A stretch of DNA of 34,539 nt from Acidobacteriota bacterium (lineage in GTDB: Bacteria; Acidobacteriota; Blastocatellia; Pyrinomonadales; Pyrinomonadaceae): contig QHXN01000042.1 in the NCBI GenBank assembly GCA_003222975.1, positions 1 to 34,539 on the forward strand, in the 5' to 3' direction. The notes beneath the pieces were generated by a model, which had not been told where the DNA came from, did not search any database, and saw only the letters and a list, made by a program, of their open reading frames with translations. This document shows positions 6,699 to 15,204 of this stretch, in pieces. Each line of letters begins with the position of its first letter. Within the stretch, counting starts at the first letter, position 1. The position numbers and the translations under genes were made by a program.

Positions 6699-8792
6699 AT
6701 GTCCGCCTCTTCCCAGGTTTCGAGCAGGGCCGCGACGATCCTCGTCGTCGAGGACGACGAGCGCGTGCGGCGCGGCCTCGTGCGCGCGTTCGAGTCGGAG
6801 GGGCACAGGGCCGTCGCGTGCGGCGACGCGGCGGAGGCGTTGCGCGAGCTGCACCGGCAGACGTGCGACCTCATCGTCTTAGACATCGAGCTGCCGGGCG
6901 TGAGCGGCCTCGCGCTCTGCCGGCTGCTGCGTGCGCAGGCCGCGACGCGGCGTCTGCCCGTCATCGTCGTCTCTTCGCACGACCGCGAGGAGTACAAGGT
7001 CGAGGCGTTCGCCGCGGGCGCGGACGACTTCGTCGCCAAGGGCGCGACGCCGCGCGAGCTTCTGACGCGCGCCGGGGCGCACCTCGAAGCGGCGGAGCGC
7101 GAGCGCGCGCTCCAGGGGAGCAACCGCGAGCTGGCCTTCATCGCCGACCTGGGGCGCGGGCTGCTGCACGCGCTGAGTCCGGCGGAAGTCGTCCGCCGCG
7201 TCGCGGGCGCGACCTACGAAGGCGCGGACGCCTCTTTGTGCGCCGCCGCGCTAATCAAAAGCAGTGGGGAAAAGGGGAAGGGGGAAAGAGTAAAAGGGGA
7301 AGACGCGGGGCTGACGGTCTGCGTCTTCGACCGCGAGGGAAGCGCCGAGGAGGACGCGACGCTCCTCGACCTCGAGCGCCTGCGCGCGTGGCTCGCGTCC
7401 GCGCCTTCAACGTCGAGGTGCGAGACGGGTCGCGAGGATTTTTTCCTGAGAGACGGCGGGCACGCGGTCGAGTACACCGCGCCGCTCAGGTTTGAGGGGC
7501 GCGCTTTGGGCGCGCTCGTCGTCGCTTTCGACCGCGCGGCGGACTGCGACCAGACGGCCCAGCGGCTCGTGGACGCCGCCGCACAGCAGGCCGCGCTCGC
7601 CGCGCGCATCTCGACGTTGTACGAGGCGGCGCGCTCGGCCTCAGTCCACCTCGCGCGCGAGGTCGAGCGCCGGACAGCCGAGGCCGAATCGCAGCGCCGC
7701 TTCACGGAGGCGATCATTGACAGCCTTCCCGTCTCGCTCTACGCGGTTGACCACGAATACCGCGTCGTCGCCTGGAACCGCAACCGCGAGCTGGGCGGGC
7801 AGGGCATCCCGCGCCGCGACGTTCTGGGCCGGAACATCTTCGACGTGCTGACGCGCCAGCCGCGCGAGACCCTGAAGAGAGAATTCGAGCGCGCCTTCGA
7901 GACCGGCGAGATCGAGCGCATCGAGCAGGAGACGAAATCGCCCGACGGCTCGACGCGCCACTGGCTCGTCAGCAAAGTGCCGATGAGGACGGACGGCGAG
8001 GAGGTCTCGCACGTCATCACGGTCGGCGAGGACATCACCGCGCGCGTCGAGGCCAACCGCGCCGTGGCGCGCACCGAGAAGCTCGCGGCGGTCGGGCGGC
8101 TGGCGGCGGGCGTCGTCCACGAGATCAACAACCCGCTCGCGACCATCTCGGCGTGCGCCGAGGCGTTGGAGTCGCGCGTCGCCGAGGGCATCTACGGCGC
8201 GGGCGCGGGCGTCGGAGACCTGCGCGAATACCTTCAGCTCATCCGCGGCGAGGCCTTCCGCTGCAAGCAGATTACGAACGGCCTGCTGGACTTCAGCCGC
8301 GCGCGAGCCGCCGAGCACGCGCCCGTCAACGTCTCCGAAGTCGTCGAGTCGGCGGCGCGTCTGCTCGCGCACCAGAAGCGCGGCGTCCACGTCAGGATTG
8401 ATGTCGAGCTGGCCGAGCGCCTGCCGCTCGTCTCCGGCGACATGGGGCAGTTGCAGCAGGCCGTCATCATCCTCGCCGAGAACGCTGTGGACGCGATGCC
8501 GGAGGGCGGCACGCTCACGCTCCGCACGCTGCGCGGCGAGGCGGAAGAGGGCGGCGCGGTCTCGGTCGAGGTGCGCGACACGGGGCAGGGCATCCCCGTG
8601 GAGATACGCGAGCGCATCTTCGACCCGTTCTTCACGACCAAGGAGATCGGGCGCGGCACCGGTCTCGGACTCGCGGTCTGTTATGGTATTGTTACGGAGC
8701 ACGGCGGTCGCATCGCGGTTGACTCGACCGTCGGGCGCGGGACGGTCTTCCGCATTTCGCTGCCCGCGACGAAAAACTCTGACGGAGAGTGA
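6699..8792 (+). CDS. Sensor histidine kinase with N-terminal receiver, GAF-like and PAS domains
   Basis: 697 residues from ATG 6699, soluble. The receiver domain (about 9-130) has the acidic pocket VEDDE, phospho-acceptor D62 (LDIELPG) and the lysine in VAKG. A GAF-like region (about 140-310) is followed by a coiled stretch, a PAS domain (about 335-450, [14 protein letters not shown]) and an NtrB-like kinase core. The core has H474 in HEINNPL, N595 in AENAVDAM, D627 in RDTGQGIP and a GTGLGL box. The frame stays open back to 6474, but that part is translated hairpin, so 6699 is preferred; no strong Shine-Dalgarno is seen. A purine-rich in-frame insert (7256-7302, [14 protein letters not shown]) interrupts the GAF-like region. 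It stops eight bases before the response-regulator start and is surely co-transcribed with it. Confidence 0.92.
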   Translation: MSASSQVSSRAATILVVEDDERVRRGLVRAFESEGHRAVACGDAAEALRELHRQTCDLIVLDIELPGVSGLALCRLLRAQAATRRLPVIVVSSHDREEYKVEAFAAGADDFVAKGATPRELLTRAGAHLEAAERERALQGSNRELAFIADLGRGLLHALSPAEVVRRVAGATYEGADASLCAAALIKSSGEKGKGERVKGEDAGLTVCVFDREGSAEEDATLLDLERLRAWLASAPSTSRCETGREDFFLRDGGHAVEYTAPLRFEGRALGALVVAFDRAADCDQTAQRLVDAAAQQAALAARISTLYEAARSASVHLAREVERRTAEAESQRRFTEAIIDSLPVSLYAVDHEYRVVAWNRNRELGGQGIPRRDVLGRNIFDVLTRQPRETLKREFERAFETGEIERIEQETKSPDGSTRHWLVSKVPMRTDGEEVSHVITVGEDITARVEANRAVARTEKLAAVGRLAAGVVHEINNPLATISACAEALESRVAEGIYGAGAGVGDLREYLQLIRGEAFRCKQITNGLLDFSRARAAEHAPVNVSEVVESAARLLAHQKRGVHVRIDVELAERLPLVSGDMGQLQQAVIILAENAVDAMPEGGTLTLRTLRGEAEEGGAVSVEVRDTGQGIPVEIRERIFDPFFTTKEIGRGTGLGLAVCYGIVTEHGGRIAVDSTVGRGTVFRISLPATKNSDGE
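7256..7302 (+). repeat. Purine-rich low-complexity insert inside the kinase gene
   Basis: About 47 bases made almost only of G and A, with recurring GGGGAA units. It encodes hydrophilic residues ([12 protein letters not shown]) in the GAF-like region. Flanking sequence is normal GC-rich coding DNA. The insert keeps the frame and looks like a small repeat expansion or captured intergenic repeat. Confidence 0.6.
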
Positions 8793-8799
8793 GACCGAG

Positions 8800-10203
8800 T
8801 TGAGCGAGAACCGACAGCCCGCACGCATCCTCGTCGCCGAAGACGAATCCAACCTGCGGCTCGTCCTCCAGAAAGAATTACAGCGCATGGGCCACGACGT
8901 TCGCGTCGCCGCGGACGGCGAGGCCGCCTTGAAGCTCCTCGAAGAGTACAACGTGGACGTGCTGCTCTCCGACATCTCGATGCCGAACATGGACGGCATG
9001 GAGCTCTTGAGGCGCGTGCACCAGCGCCCGAACCCGCCCGAAGTCATCATGCTCACGGGCCACGCCACGGTGGAGTCGGCCATCGAGGCGATGAAGCTCG
9101 GCGCTTACGACTACCTCTCGAAGCCCTACCGCATCGCCGAACTCGACGCGCTCGTCAAGCAGGCCGCCGAGAAGAGGCGTCTGCGCGTTGACAACGCGCG
9201 GCTGCGCACGCTCGTCGAGCGGCAGACCGCCGCGCCGGAGATCGTCTTCGTCTCGGACGGGATGCGCGAGGTGATGCGTCTGGTCGATCGCGTCGCGCCG
9301 TCGGACGCTTCGGTACTCATCACGGGCGAGTCGGGCACGGGCAAGGAGCTGGTGGCGAACGCGATTCACCGTCTCTCCTTGCGCGCCGAAGGCTCTTTCA
9401 TCGACCTGAACTGCGCGGCGTTTCAAGAATCCCTTCTCGAATCCGAGCTGTTCGGCTACGAGGCGGGCGCGTTCTCCGGCGCGAAGGGGCGCAAGCTGGG
9501 CCTGTGGGAGTTGGCCGACAACGGAACGATCTTTTTAGACGAGATAACGGAGCTTCCGCCGCAGCTCCAGTCGAAGCTCCTGCGCGCGATTGAGACCAAC
9601 TCGTTCTACCGCGTCGGCGCGGTGCGCAAGGTTCAGGTTGACGTGCGCGTCGTCGCCGCGACGAACCGCGACATCGCGGAGGTCACCGCCGACGGGCGCT
9701 TCCGCGCAGACCTCCTCTACCGCATCAACAGCTTCCAGATTCACCTGCCGCCCCTTCGCGAGCGTCCCGAAGACATCGAGCCGCTGACCGCGCATCTGCT
9801 CAAGCAGCTCGCCGGGCCGACCGCGCCCGAACTCACGCCAGAAACGCTGGCCGCGCTCAAGTCCTACTCGTGGCCCGGCAACGTGCGGCAGTTGCGAAAC
9901 ACCCTTGAGCGCGCGGTGCTCCTCGCCAACGACGGGCGCATCACGACCGCCGAGCTTCCGCCCGAAATCGTCAGCCCCGCGGTTGCCTTCCGCCCCGCCG
10001 CCGCGCCGGACGCTTCAGGCGCTGCCGGCGCGGGACAGCCCGCGAGCACTCAGCCGCCGCTGCGCGAGGTCGAGCGCCAGCAGATTCTCGCCGCGCTGGA
10101 GCAGACGGGCTGGCACCGCGGCAAGACCGCGGAGATTCTCGGCATCTCGCCCTCGACGCTCTACCGGCGTCTGCGCGACTACAATTTGACGAAAAGACAA
10201 TAA
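8800..10203 (+). CDS. NtrC-family sigma-54-dependent response regulator
   Basis: 467 residues from TTG 8800, with GGAG twelve bases upstream; no ATG lies before the receiver domain. The receiver (about 7-125) carries phospho-acceptor D58 (LSDISMPNMDG), T in MLTGHAT and K in LSKPY. The AAA+ domain (about 150-380) has Walker A GESGTGKE from 176 and Walker B GTIFLDEI. The sigma-54 contact loop reads GAFSGA (223-228) instead of the usual GAFTGA. A Fis-type HTH closes the protein (ILAALEQTGWHRGKTAEILG). It should activate sigma-54 promoters by ATP hydrolysis when phosphorylated, most likely by the kinase just upstream. Thr-to-Ser in the loop keeps the hydroxyl and probably keeps function. Target genes are not evident here. 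Confidence 0.95.
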   Translation: MSENRQPARILVAEDESNLRLVLQKELQRMGHDVRVAADGEAALKLLEEYNVDVLLSDISMPNMDGMELLRRVHQRPNPPEVIMLTGHATVESAIEAMKLGAYDYLSKPYRIAELDALVKQAAEKRRLRVDNARLRTLVERQTAAPEIVFVSDGMREVMRLVDRVAPSDASVLITGESGTGKELVANAIHRLSLRAEGSFIDLNCAAFQESLLESELFGYEAGAFSGAKGRKLGLWELADNGTIFLDEITELPPQLQSKLLRAIETNSFYRVGAVRKVQVDVRVVAATNRDIAEVTADGRFRADLLYRINSFQIHLPPLRERPEDIEPLTAHLLKQLAGPTAPELTPETLAALKSYSWPGNVRQLRNTLERAVLLANDGRITTAELPPEIVSPAVAFRPAAAPDASGAAGAGQPASTQPPLREVERQQILAALEQTGWHRGKTAEILGISPSTLYRRLRDYNLTKRQ

Positions 10204-10259
10204 AGGAAGGCGAAAGACAGTCGAAGCCGCAGCCCAAACAGCAGCGGACACAAACAAAA

Positions 10260-10304
10260 CCAGAAGGCGGTCAGGACGTTCGTTGTCTCCTGACCGCCTT
10301 CTGG
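10260..10304. terminator. Bidirectional terminator between convergent genes
   Basis: The 17-bp perfect arms 10260-10276 and 10288-10304 (CCAGAAGGCGGTCAGGA and its complement) enclose an 11-base loop. The right side continues TTTCTG. The left side is A-rich (ACAAACAAAA), giving a T tract on the other strand. It serves both the response regulator and the secreted-protein gene at 10319-10966. Confidence 0.85.
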
Positions 10305-10318
10305 TTTCTGCCTTCGGC

Positions 10319-10966
10319 TTAGTGGGCCGCGCCGGGCTTGGTGATGAACTGCCCGAGGATGTTTAGGTTGTCGGTGAAGATGTAGCCGGGACCTAAGTCC
10401 GTGCCCTCGTCAACGATGAGCGTAAGGCTGATGATGGTCGCGCCCGGGGTGACGACGGGAAACGCCTGAGCGGGGTTCGAGGCGTCGAAGGTCGTGCGCG
10501 TCCAGCCGGGCGCGCCGGGCGCGGGCGTCTGCGTGCCGTTGGCGCAGCCGCCGATGAAGTGGAAGCCGTCGGTCGCGAGCAGGTTGTAGCGCGGCGACCC
10601 GGCACCACACTGGCCGCCGTTGCGATAGTCGAAGCCGTAGATGCCGTCGGCGGGCTGGCCCTCGACGCCGTCTATGATCGCGCCCGCGGCCATGTTGGCT
10701 GCGGTCGGCGCGGCCTTCTGAAGGTAGAGCGCGAAGGCCCCGTTGCCGCGGTCGTCGGGCTGGCCGACCTTGCTGATCCACTGGGCCTGAACTGCGCCGG
10801 TGTGGTCGGGGTCAAAGACGCCGGGGCGCGCCTTGAATTTTTCGTCGGCCTGCTGCGGCGACGAGAGGTTGTAGACGCGCCAGCCATTCGCGGCGAAGCC
10901 GCCTGTGGACAGGAGTGCGAAGGCGAAGACGCTCAGCGTCATCGTCAGGAATAAAAATCTTTTCAT
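10319..10966 (-). CDS. Secreted protein of unknown function
   Basis: 215 residues. A clear Sec signal peptide (MKRFLFLTMTLSVFAFALLSTGGFA, cleavage after about residue 25) precedes a mature domain rich in Gly, Asn and aromatic residues (NGWRVYNLSSPQQ, GIYGFDYRNGGQCG, FHFIGGC) that ends in FTDNLNILGQF. Two cysteines (in GGQCG and GGCANG) could form a disulfide. The composition suggests a beta-sandwich, but I recognise no named family. The start is well supported by GAGGAGG five bases before ATG 10966. It has its own downstream terminator and a long upstream region, so it is probably monocistronic. Confidence 0.8.
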   Translation of the reverse strand: MKRFLFLTMTLSVFAFALLSTGGFAANGWRVYNLSSPQQADEKFKARPGVFDPDHTGAVQAQWISKVGQPDDRGNGAFALYLQKAAPTAANMAAGAIIDGVEGQPADGIYGFDYRNGGQCGAGSPRYNLLATDGFHFIGGCANGTQTPAPGAPGWTRTTFDASNPAQAFPVVTPGATIISLTLIVDEGTDLGPGYIFTDNLNILGQFITKPGAAH

Positions 10967-11425
10967 GGAGTCCTCCTCTTCGGGGTTTAGGTCTTCCGCA
11001 AAGGGCGGCGCGTAAGCGGAGCTTTTTTTTCGCGGGAAGGGCCAGCGCCCCCCGCGCAGGGCAAAAGAGACTTGCGCGTCCGCCGGGTGCGGTCGGGCGT
11101 CGTGCCGCGGAGACTCCTCCGCTGAAGGGGCGACGCCCCTGTTGTGTTTGCTTCAGGTCAAAAGGGTTGCCTGATGGCTTACGGAACGGGATTTACACGG
11201 CCCGGGTGTTTGCAGGTGGAAAGTGCAAAGCAGTTTTTTAAGACTGCTGACGCCGCATTCTGCAAACCTCCTTGGGATTTATCAAGACGCCGACTCGGAA
11301 GTTGGCGCTGCATGTCAGGACGTCGCACCGCCTGAAGGTAAGTACTTAAGCGCGGTAATGCTATTCAAAGAGGGGCGGCGTGTCAAATCAAAAAGATGAA
11401 AAATCACACACGGCGAATATAAAGA
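10967..11425. other. Intergenic region without a convincing gene
   Basis: About 460 bp between two minus-strand genes. It should contain the promoter of the secreted-protein gene. It also contains a short GC hairpin (GGGGCG/CGCCCC near 11123-11136) and the larger nested palindrome annotated at 11208-11267. Small frames have no supporting ribosome site or motif. Confidence 0.5.
11208..11267. repeat. Nested three-stem palindrome, possible structured RNA or MITE-like repeat
   Basis: Three stems nest exactly. GTTTGCAG (11208-11215) pairs with CTGCAAAC (11260-11267). AGTGC (11222-11226) pairs with GCATT (11255-11259) with one G-U. AGCAGT (11229-11234) pairs with ACTGCT (11243-11248). The loop is TTTTTAAG. 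It is not a tRNA: there is no T arm or acceptor stem. Its role is unknown. Confidence 0.5.
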
Positions 11426-11460
11426 AGGCGCGGAAGACTTCTGGGGAGTCTTCCGCGCCT
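11426..11460 (-). terminator. Intrinsic terminator of the TPR gene
   Basis: The 14-bp perfect arms 11426-11439 and 11447-11460 (AGGCGCGGAAGACT and its complement) enclose a 7-base loop. On the minus strand they are followed by TTCTTTATATT. It lies 33 bases after the TPR stop codon. Confidence 0.85.
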
Positions 11461-11492
11461 GTCCAACGTCGCGTTGAAACGAAGGCGCTCGC

Positions 11493-12713
11493 TCAGCCGC
11501 CGCCCGTGGTCGTCTTCTGCGGGTTCTTCGGCTGGCCGAGTGTGCGTCGCGCTTGCTCCGCCTTGACGTGTTCGCCCGTTCGCTCGTAGAGGGCGACGAG
11601 GCGTTCGAGGACGGCGGAGGTGCCGGGCTGGATGCGGAGCGCGGCCTCGTAGTGCCGGACGGCGTCGCGGTCGCGCTTCTGTTCTTCGAGTATGAGCGCG
11701 AGCTTGAGGTGCGCGTCGTACTCGTTCGAGGCGAGGGCGAAATGCTTGAACGCGTCGTCGTAGCGGCGCAGCCGCGCCTCGACGATGCCGAGGTCGTTGT
11801 TGATGATGGGAGTGCCGGGCGCGAGACGCGCGGCCTGCTTCAGGCGGCGGAGCGCGCCGTCGTAGTCGTCTGCGAGGTAGAGCGAGTAGCCGAGGTTGGC
11901 GAGGACGGCGGCGTCCTTCGGCGCGGCGGTGAGTGCGCGCCCGTAGGCTTCGGCGGCCAGCGCGTGCCAGCCCAGTCGGTCGTAGGCGAGTCCGAGCAGG
12001 TTGTTGGCCTCGACGAGGCCGGGGCCGACCTGCGCGGCGGCAATCGTCAACTCGGCGATTGACTCCTGCACGTAGCCGTGTTCGAGCAGCGCGCGCCCCT
12101 GCGTCAGGGGGTCTTTCGCGATGCCCTCGATGACGGGAATCCACATGCCCGGCGTCTCGGCGGCTGCGGCGGCGTCCGCGGGGCGGACGATGCGCGCGCC
12201 CTGCGGCTGCTGCTGCTCCGCCGGCGCACCGCTCACGATGCCGCGCGAGAGCGCGCCCGCCTCCCGCTCGGAAGCGTTCGCACTCTTCTTCGTCTCGCTC
12301 ATCTCCGCGGCACGCGCCGCCTCCGGCTTCACTTCGCCGCCCGGACTCACGGCGAGCGCGGCGGCATTCTCCTGCTTCGCGACGGCGCGCGCCTGACTCG
12401 CGCCGTCATTCGACGCAGGGCGCGGCGCGGCCTTCAACGCCTCTTCGCCCTTCGACTTCTTCGGGCCGCCGCCGAACAGTCGCGCCAGCGCGCGGAAGGG
12501 CGCGGCGAGTGCGCGCGCCAGGCCGCTCTCTTTGTGCTTCGACTGCTGAGAGTCGCCGTCGGCGGCGGGGTCAACCGTCGTGGGCGCGGGCGTCGTGCTG
12601 ACGCTCGGCGGGGGGTCGTAGAGCACGCGGTTGCCGAGGGCCGACTGCGGCGCAAGCACGCACGCCGAGAGGACGAGCGCGAGGGCGAGCGAGACGTTTC
12701 TGTTCTTCGACAC
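11493..12713 (-). CDS. Exported TPR-repeat protein, possible lipoprotein
   Basis: 406 residues. The N-terminus MSKNRNVSLALALVLSACVLAPQSALG is an export signal. LSAC at 15-18 fits a lipobox, so it may be lipid-anchored, although cleavage after SALG by signal peptidase I is also possible. Residues 30-200 are low-complexity (Ala, Lys, Pro, Ser) linker. The C-terminal half (about 215-395) is a run of TPR units (ANNLLGLAYDRLGWHALAAEAY, AVLANLGYSLYLADDYDGALRR, HLKLALILEEQKRDRDAVRHYE). TPRs are protein-interaction scaffolds, and the partner is unknown. The start codon is GTG 12713, fixed by AGGAGG about eight bases upstream. It has its own terminator at 11426-11460. Confidence 0.88.
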   Translation of the reverse strand: MSKNRNVSLALALVLSACVLAPQSALGNRVLYDPPPSVSTTPAPTTVDPAADGDSQQSKHKESGLARALAAPFRALARLFGGGPKKSKGEEALKAAPRPASNDGASQARAVAKQENAAALAVSPGGEVKPEAARAAEMSETKKSANASEREAGALSRGIVSGAPAEQQQPQGARIVRPADAAAAAETPGMWIPVIEGIAKDPLTQGRALLEHGYVQESIAELTIAAAQVGPGLVEANNLLGLAYDRLGWHALAAEAYGRALTAAPKDAAVLANLGYSLYLADDYDGALRRLKQAARLAPGTPIINNDLGIVEARLRRYDDAFKHFALASNEYDAHLKLALILEEQKRDRDAVRHYEAALRIQPGTSAVLERLVALYERTGEHVKAEQARRTLGQPKNPQKTTTGGG

Positions 12714-13048
12714 GGCGGCAACCTCCTGCTGCTCCGGGCTGTCGCGGTTCGAGGCTTTCGGCGGAAAGGCTTTCGAGGCGAGTCCCGGAGGGCGCTCGGA
12801 TTATAAGCGACTAACAACCTGATGTAAAAACGCGCGGCGGCGCGGCAGGTTGCCCTTTGTAACAATGTCTCAATTAAAAGGGAGCGGGCCGCGATGAGAA
12901 GCAAACGATAGCCGGAGCGCCGCGGGGCCGGTTGTAACGCGCGTCGCGCGCGCGAAAAAAATCGGGGCGGCGTGCTGAGGAAGTGGTTCCTTACGGAACG
13001 CCTGTTCAAAAGGCTCCTCACGACGCGGATCAGCACGTTCGAGAAGAC
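12714..13048. other. Intergenic region between the TPR gene and the CoA-ligase gene
   Basis: About 335 bp, both flanking genes on the minus strand. It contains the strong Shine-Dalgarno of the TPR gene near 12722-12727, presumably its promoter, and the hairpin at 12971-13037. Overlapping small frames are Arg-rich shadows and are not believed. Confidence 0.5.
12955..13037 (-). terminator. Probable terminator of the CoA-ligase gene
   Basis: Outer arms CGTGCTGA (12971-12978) and TCAGCACG (13030-13037) enclose a region with further pairing (GAGGA with TCCTC, GGTTCC with GGAAC). On the minus strand a run of seven T (12955-12961) follows about nine bases after the stem. The spacing is wider than usual, so confidence is moderate. 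Confidence 0.45.
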
Positions 13049-14596
13049 CTACGGGTTCTTTAGTTGTTTCCTGTCTATCTTCCCACGGTCGTTTTTGGGG
13101 AGCGACTCGACGAACTCGACCCGGCGCGGGTACTTGTAGAGCGCGAGGCGCGACTTGACGAAGTCTTTGATGTCGCGCGCCAGCTCTTCACTCGGCGCGC
13201 GGCCTTCGCGCAGGACGAGGAAGGCTTTGGGCTTGACGAGGCCGTCGCCCGCGTCGTGGCCGACGACCGCCGCTTCGAGCACGGCCTCGTGTTGGAGTAG
13301 GCAGTTCTCGATCTCTGCGGGCGCGACGAAGACGCCGGAGACCTTGAGCATGTCGTCGGTGCGACCGTGATACCAGTAGTAGCCCTCCTCGTCCGCGTGG
13401 AACTGGTCGCCCGTCGTGCACCAGTCGCCCGCAAACGTCGCCTTCGACTTCTCGTGCGCCTGCCAGTAGCAGAGCGCCGCCGAGTCTCCACGCACGCGCA
13501 GAGTCCCCATCTCGCCCGTCTGCACGGCTCGCCCCTCGGCGTCCACGATCTCGGCCTCGTACCCTGGGACGACGCGACCGAGGCTGCCGGGCTTCACGTC
13601 GCCGGGGCGGTTCGTGATGTAGATGTGGAACATCTCCGCCGAGCCGATGCCGTCGTAAATCTCGACGCCGAACTCCCCGACCCAGCGGCGGTACAACTCT
13701 TCGGGCAGGGCCTCGCCCGCCGACAGGCACATGCGAAGCGAAGACAAGTCCCTCAGCGCCGCGCCGGAGACTGCGAGCATGGAGTTAATCATCGTCGGCA
13801 CGCTCGTCAGGACGGTCGGGCGGTATCGCTCGATCATCTCGAAAATCTTTTCGGGCGTTGACCTTTCCGAGAAGAGCGCGGTCGCGCCGCCCGCGGCGAA
13901 GGGAAAGAGGAGGTTCGTGCCCGTCGCGTAGCCGAAGAAGAGCTTCGGGACGGAGACGGTCAGGTCGTTCTCATTGACGCCGAGCACGCCCTTCGCGTAG
14001 CACTCGGTGTTGTAAGGCAGGTCGTGTTGCAGGTGGACGGCACCCTTCGGGCGTCCGGTCGAGCCGGAAGTGAAGAGCCAGATGGCCGGGTCGTCGCGGT
14101 GCGTGTCGGCGGGCGTTAACTCGTCGGGCTGACAATTAACGGCCCGCGCGAACGAGTGAAAGTCACCGCTCTCCACGCCGACGACCAGCACGTTCTCCAA
14201 GTGCCGCGCTTCTTTCGTCGCCCGCGCGAAGTTCTCAACGAGCGACTCGTGTATGACGGCGACGCGCGCGCGCGTGTATTCGAGGTAGTAGCGGTAGTCG
14301 TCCGCCGGGAGCAGCGGGTTGACCATCGTAATGACGCCGCCCACGCGGTTCGCGCCGAACCAACTCCACACGAACTCCGGGCAATCCGGCAGCGCGATGA
14401 GCACACGGTCTTCAATCTCCACACCAAGCTCGCGCAGCGCGCCGCCCGCGCGGTTCGACATCCGCGCCGCGTCCGCATAGGTGAAAGTCTCGTCGCCGTA
14501 GTAGAGGCAGACCTTACCTTCGCGCCCTTCCTCAAGGTTGTGATAGAGGAAGTAGTCGCCCATTCGGAAGCGTTCGGGGAACTCGACGTTCGGCAT
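13049..14596 (-). CDS. Benzoate-CoA ligase family enzyme (aryl-CoA synthetase)
   Basis: 515 residues from ATG 14596 (MPNVEFPERFRMGDYFLYHNL); a longer TTG start at 14641 is possible. It is an ANL-superfamily adenylating enzyme that joins an aromatic acid to CoA using ATP. Visible motifs are the P-loop TSGSTGRPKG (about 176-185), the substrate-pocket region PKLFFGYATGTNLLFPF typical of benzoate/2-aminobenzoate/4-hydroxybenzoate-CoA ligases, YDGIGSAEMFHIY, the hinge HGRTDDMLKVSGVFVAP and the C-terminal lysine in NDRGKIDRKQL. Length is normal for the family. Tryptophan 2,3-dioxygenase lies upstream on the same strand, so anthranilate (2-aminobenzoate) is an attractive substrate, by inference only. 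A toxin-antitoxin pair sits between the two. Confidence 0.9.
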   Translation of the reverse strand: MPNVEFPERFRMGDYFLYHNLEEGREGKVCLYYGDETFTYADAARMSNRAGGALRELGVEIEDRVLIALPDCPEFVWSWFGANRVGGVITMVNPLLPADDYRYYLEYTRARVAVIHESLVENFARATKEARHLENVLVVGVESGDFHSFARAVNCQPDELTPADTHRDDPAIWLFTSGSTGRPKGAVHLQHDLPYNTECYAKGVLGVNENDLTVSVPKLFFGYATGTNLLFPFAAGGATALFSERSTPEKIFEMIERYRPTVLTSVPTMINSMLAVSGAALRDLSSLRMCLSAGEALPEELYRRWVGEFGVEIYDGIGSAEMFHIYITNRPGDVKPGSLGRVVPGYEAEIVDAEGRAVQTGEMGTLRVRGDSAALCYWQAHEKSKATFAGDWCTTGDQFHADEEGYYWYHGRTDDMLKVSGVFVAPAEIENCLLQHEAVLEAAVVGHDAGDGLVKPKAFLVLREGRAPSEELARDIKDFVKSRLALYKYPRRVEFVESLPKNDRGKIDRKQLKNP

Positions 14597-14683
14597 AGAC
14601 GGCAGGGGCTTTGGTTTTACACGCGACCGGCGAGAGATCAACTGCCTCAGCCTTGATCGAGGCGGTCGCGCTCCTTGTCTGGG

Positions 14684-14938
14684 TCAGTCGTAAAACTCGC
14701 TACGGTGAGCGATTCTAATCACAGCCACTTCGGACGCGGCGTCGTCAATCAGGTAGCCGACGCGCCAGTCGCCGATGCGGACGCGCCACACGCCCTCCTC
14801 CGACCTGACTTTGAGGCAACCGGCGGGGCGCGGGTTCGATGCGAGGTCGAGGATCGCTTTCACGACGCGGTTCCTGGTCGAGCGGTCGAGCCGCTTCAGC
14901 TCCCGCTCGGCGCGTGAGGTGATTGTGACGTTATACAT
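14684..14938 (-). CDS. RelE/ParE-superfamily toxin
   Basis: 84 residues. It begins MYNVTITSRAERELKRLD and contains WRVRIGDWRVGYLIDD and a C-terminal basic/aromatic tail (RIAHRSEFYD). This is the normal layout of a RelE-type mRNA interferase: N-terminal strand, basic helix pair, then an antiparallel sheet with conserved R and Y. It should cut ribosome-bound mRNA when free of its antitoxin. Its start overlaps the end of the antitoxin gene by eight bases, the usual arrangement with antitoxin first. Length is typical and the gene looks intact. Confidence 0.92.
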   Translation of the reverse strand: MYNVTITSRAERELKRLDRSTRNRVVKAILDLASNPRPAGCLKVRSEEGVWRVRIGDWRVGYLIDDAASEVAVIRIAHRSEFYD

Positions 14939-15125
14939 CTATCTCGCCGTCGGCGCGCAGTTCCTCGACCAACTCGGCGAAGGGTCGGCGCGGCTCGTCC
15001 CTGCTTTCGCGGGCGACTTGGCCGAAATGCAAATCCTCAAGCATCTCCTCGTACTCTTCAAGCGGGAGAATGACGGCTGTCTTCTTACCTTCGGCGTCCG
15101 TGACGAACTGAACATTTCTTGACAT
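14931..15125 (-). CDS. Phd/YefM-like antitoxin
   Basis: 64 residues, beginning MSRNVQFVTDAEGKKTAVILPLEEYEEMLEDL and followed by an acidic, probably unfolded tail (DEPRRPFAELVEELRADGEIDV). This matches small antitoxins paired with RelE toxins: the N-terminal fold binds DNA as a dimer and represses the operon, and the acidic tail covers the toxin. It overlaps the toxin gene by eight bases. It lies about 80 bases after the tryptophan dioxygenase gene on the same strand, so it may be co-transcribed or have its own short promoter. Confidence 0.9.
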   Translation of the reverse strand: MSRNVQFVTDAEGKKTAVILPLEEYEEMLEDLHFGQVARESRDEPRRPFAELVEELRADGEIDV

Positions 15126-15204
15126 AACTCTTTCTCCGATTCGACGCTCTGCCTGATCCTAACACGACCGGCTCGCACGGCTGCGGCCAGGCCGGGGCGC
15201 GGCG

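Noticed and set aside
7641..9083. 480-residue minus-strand frame across the kinase and regulator genes
   Set aside because: It is a long open frame due to high GC at third positions opposite real genes, with low-complexity Arg/Asp/Val composition. The same applies to 4212-5219, 5256-6512, 17568-18371, 23313-24344 and 29509-30822.
11208..11280. tRNA or integron attC site
   Set aside because: There is no T-arm consensus or acceptor stem for a tRNA, and the outer arms do not match the GTTRRRY/RYYYAAC boxes of attC.
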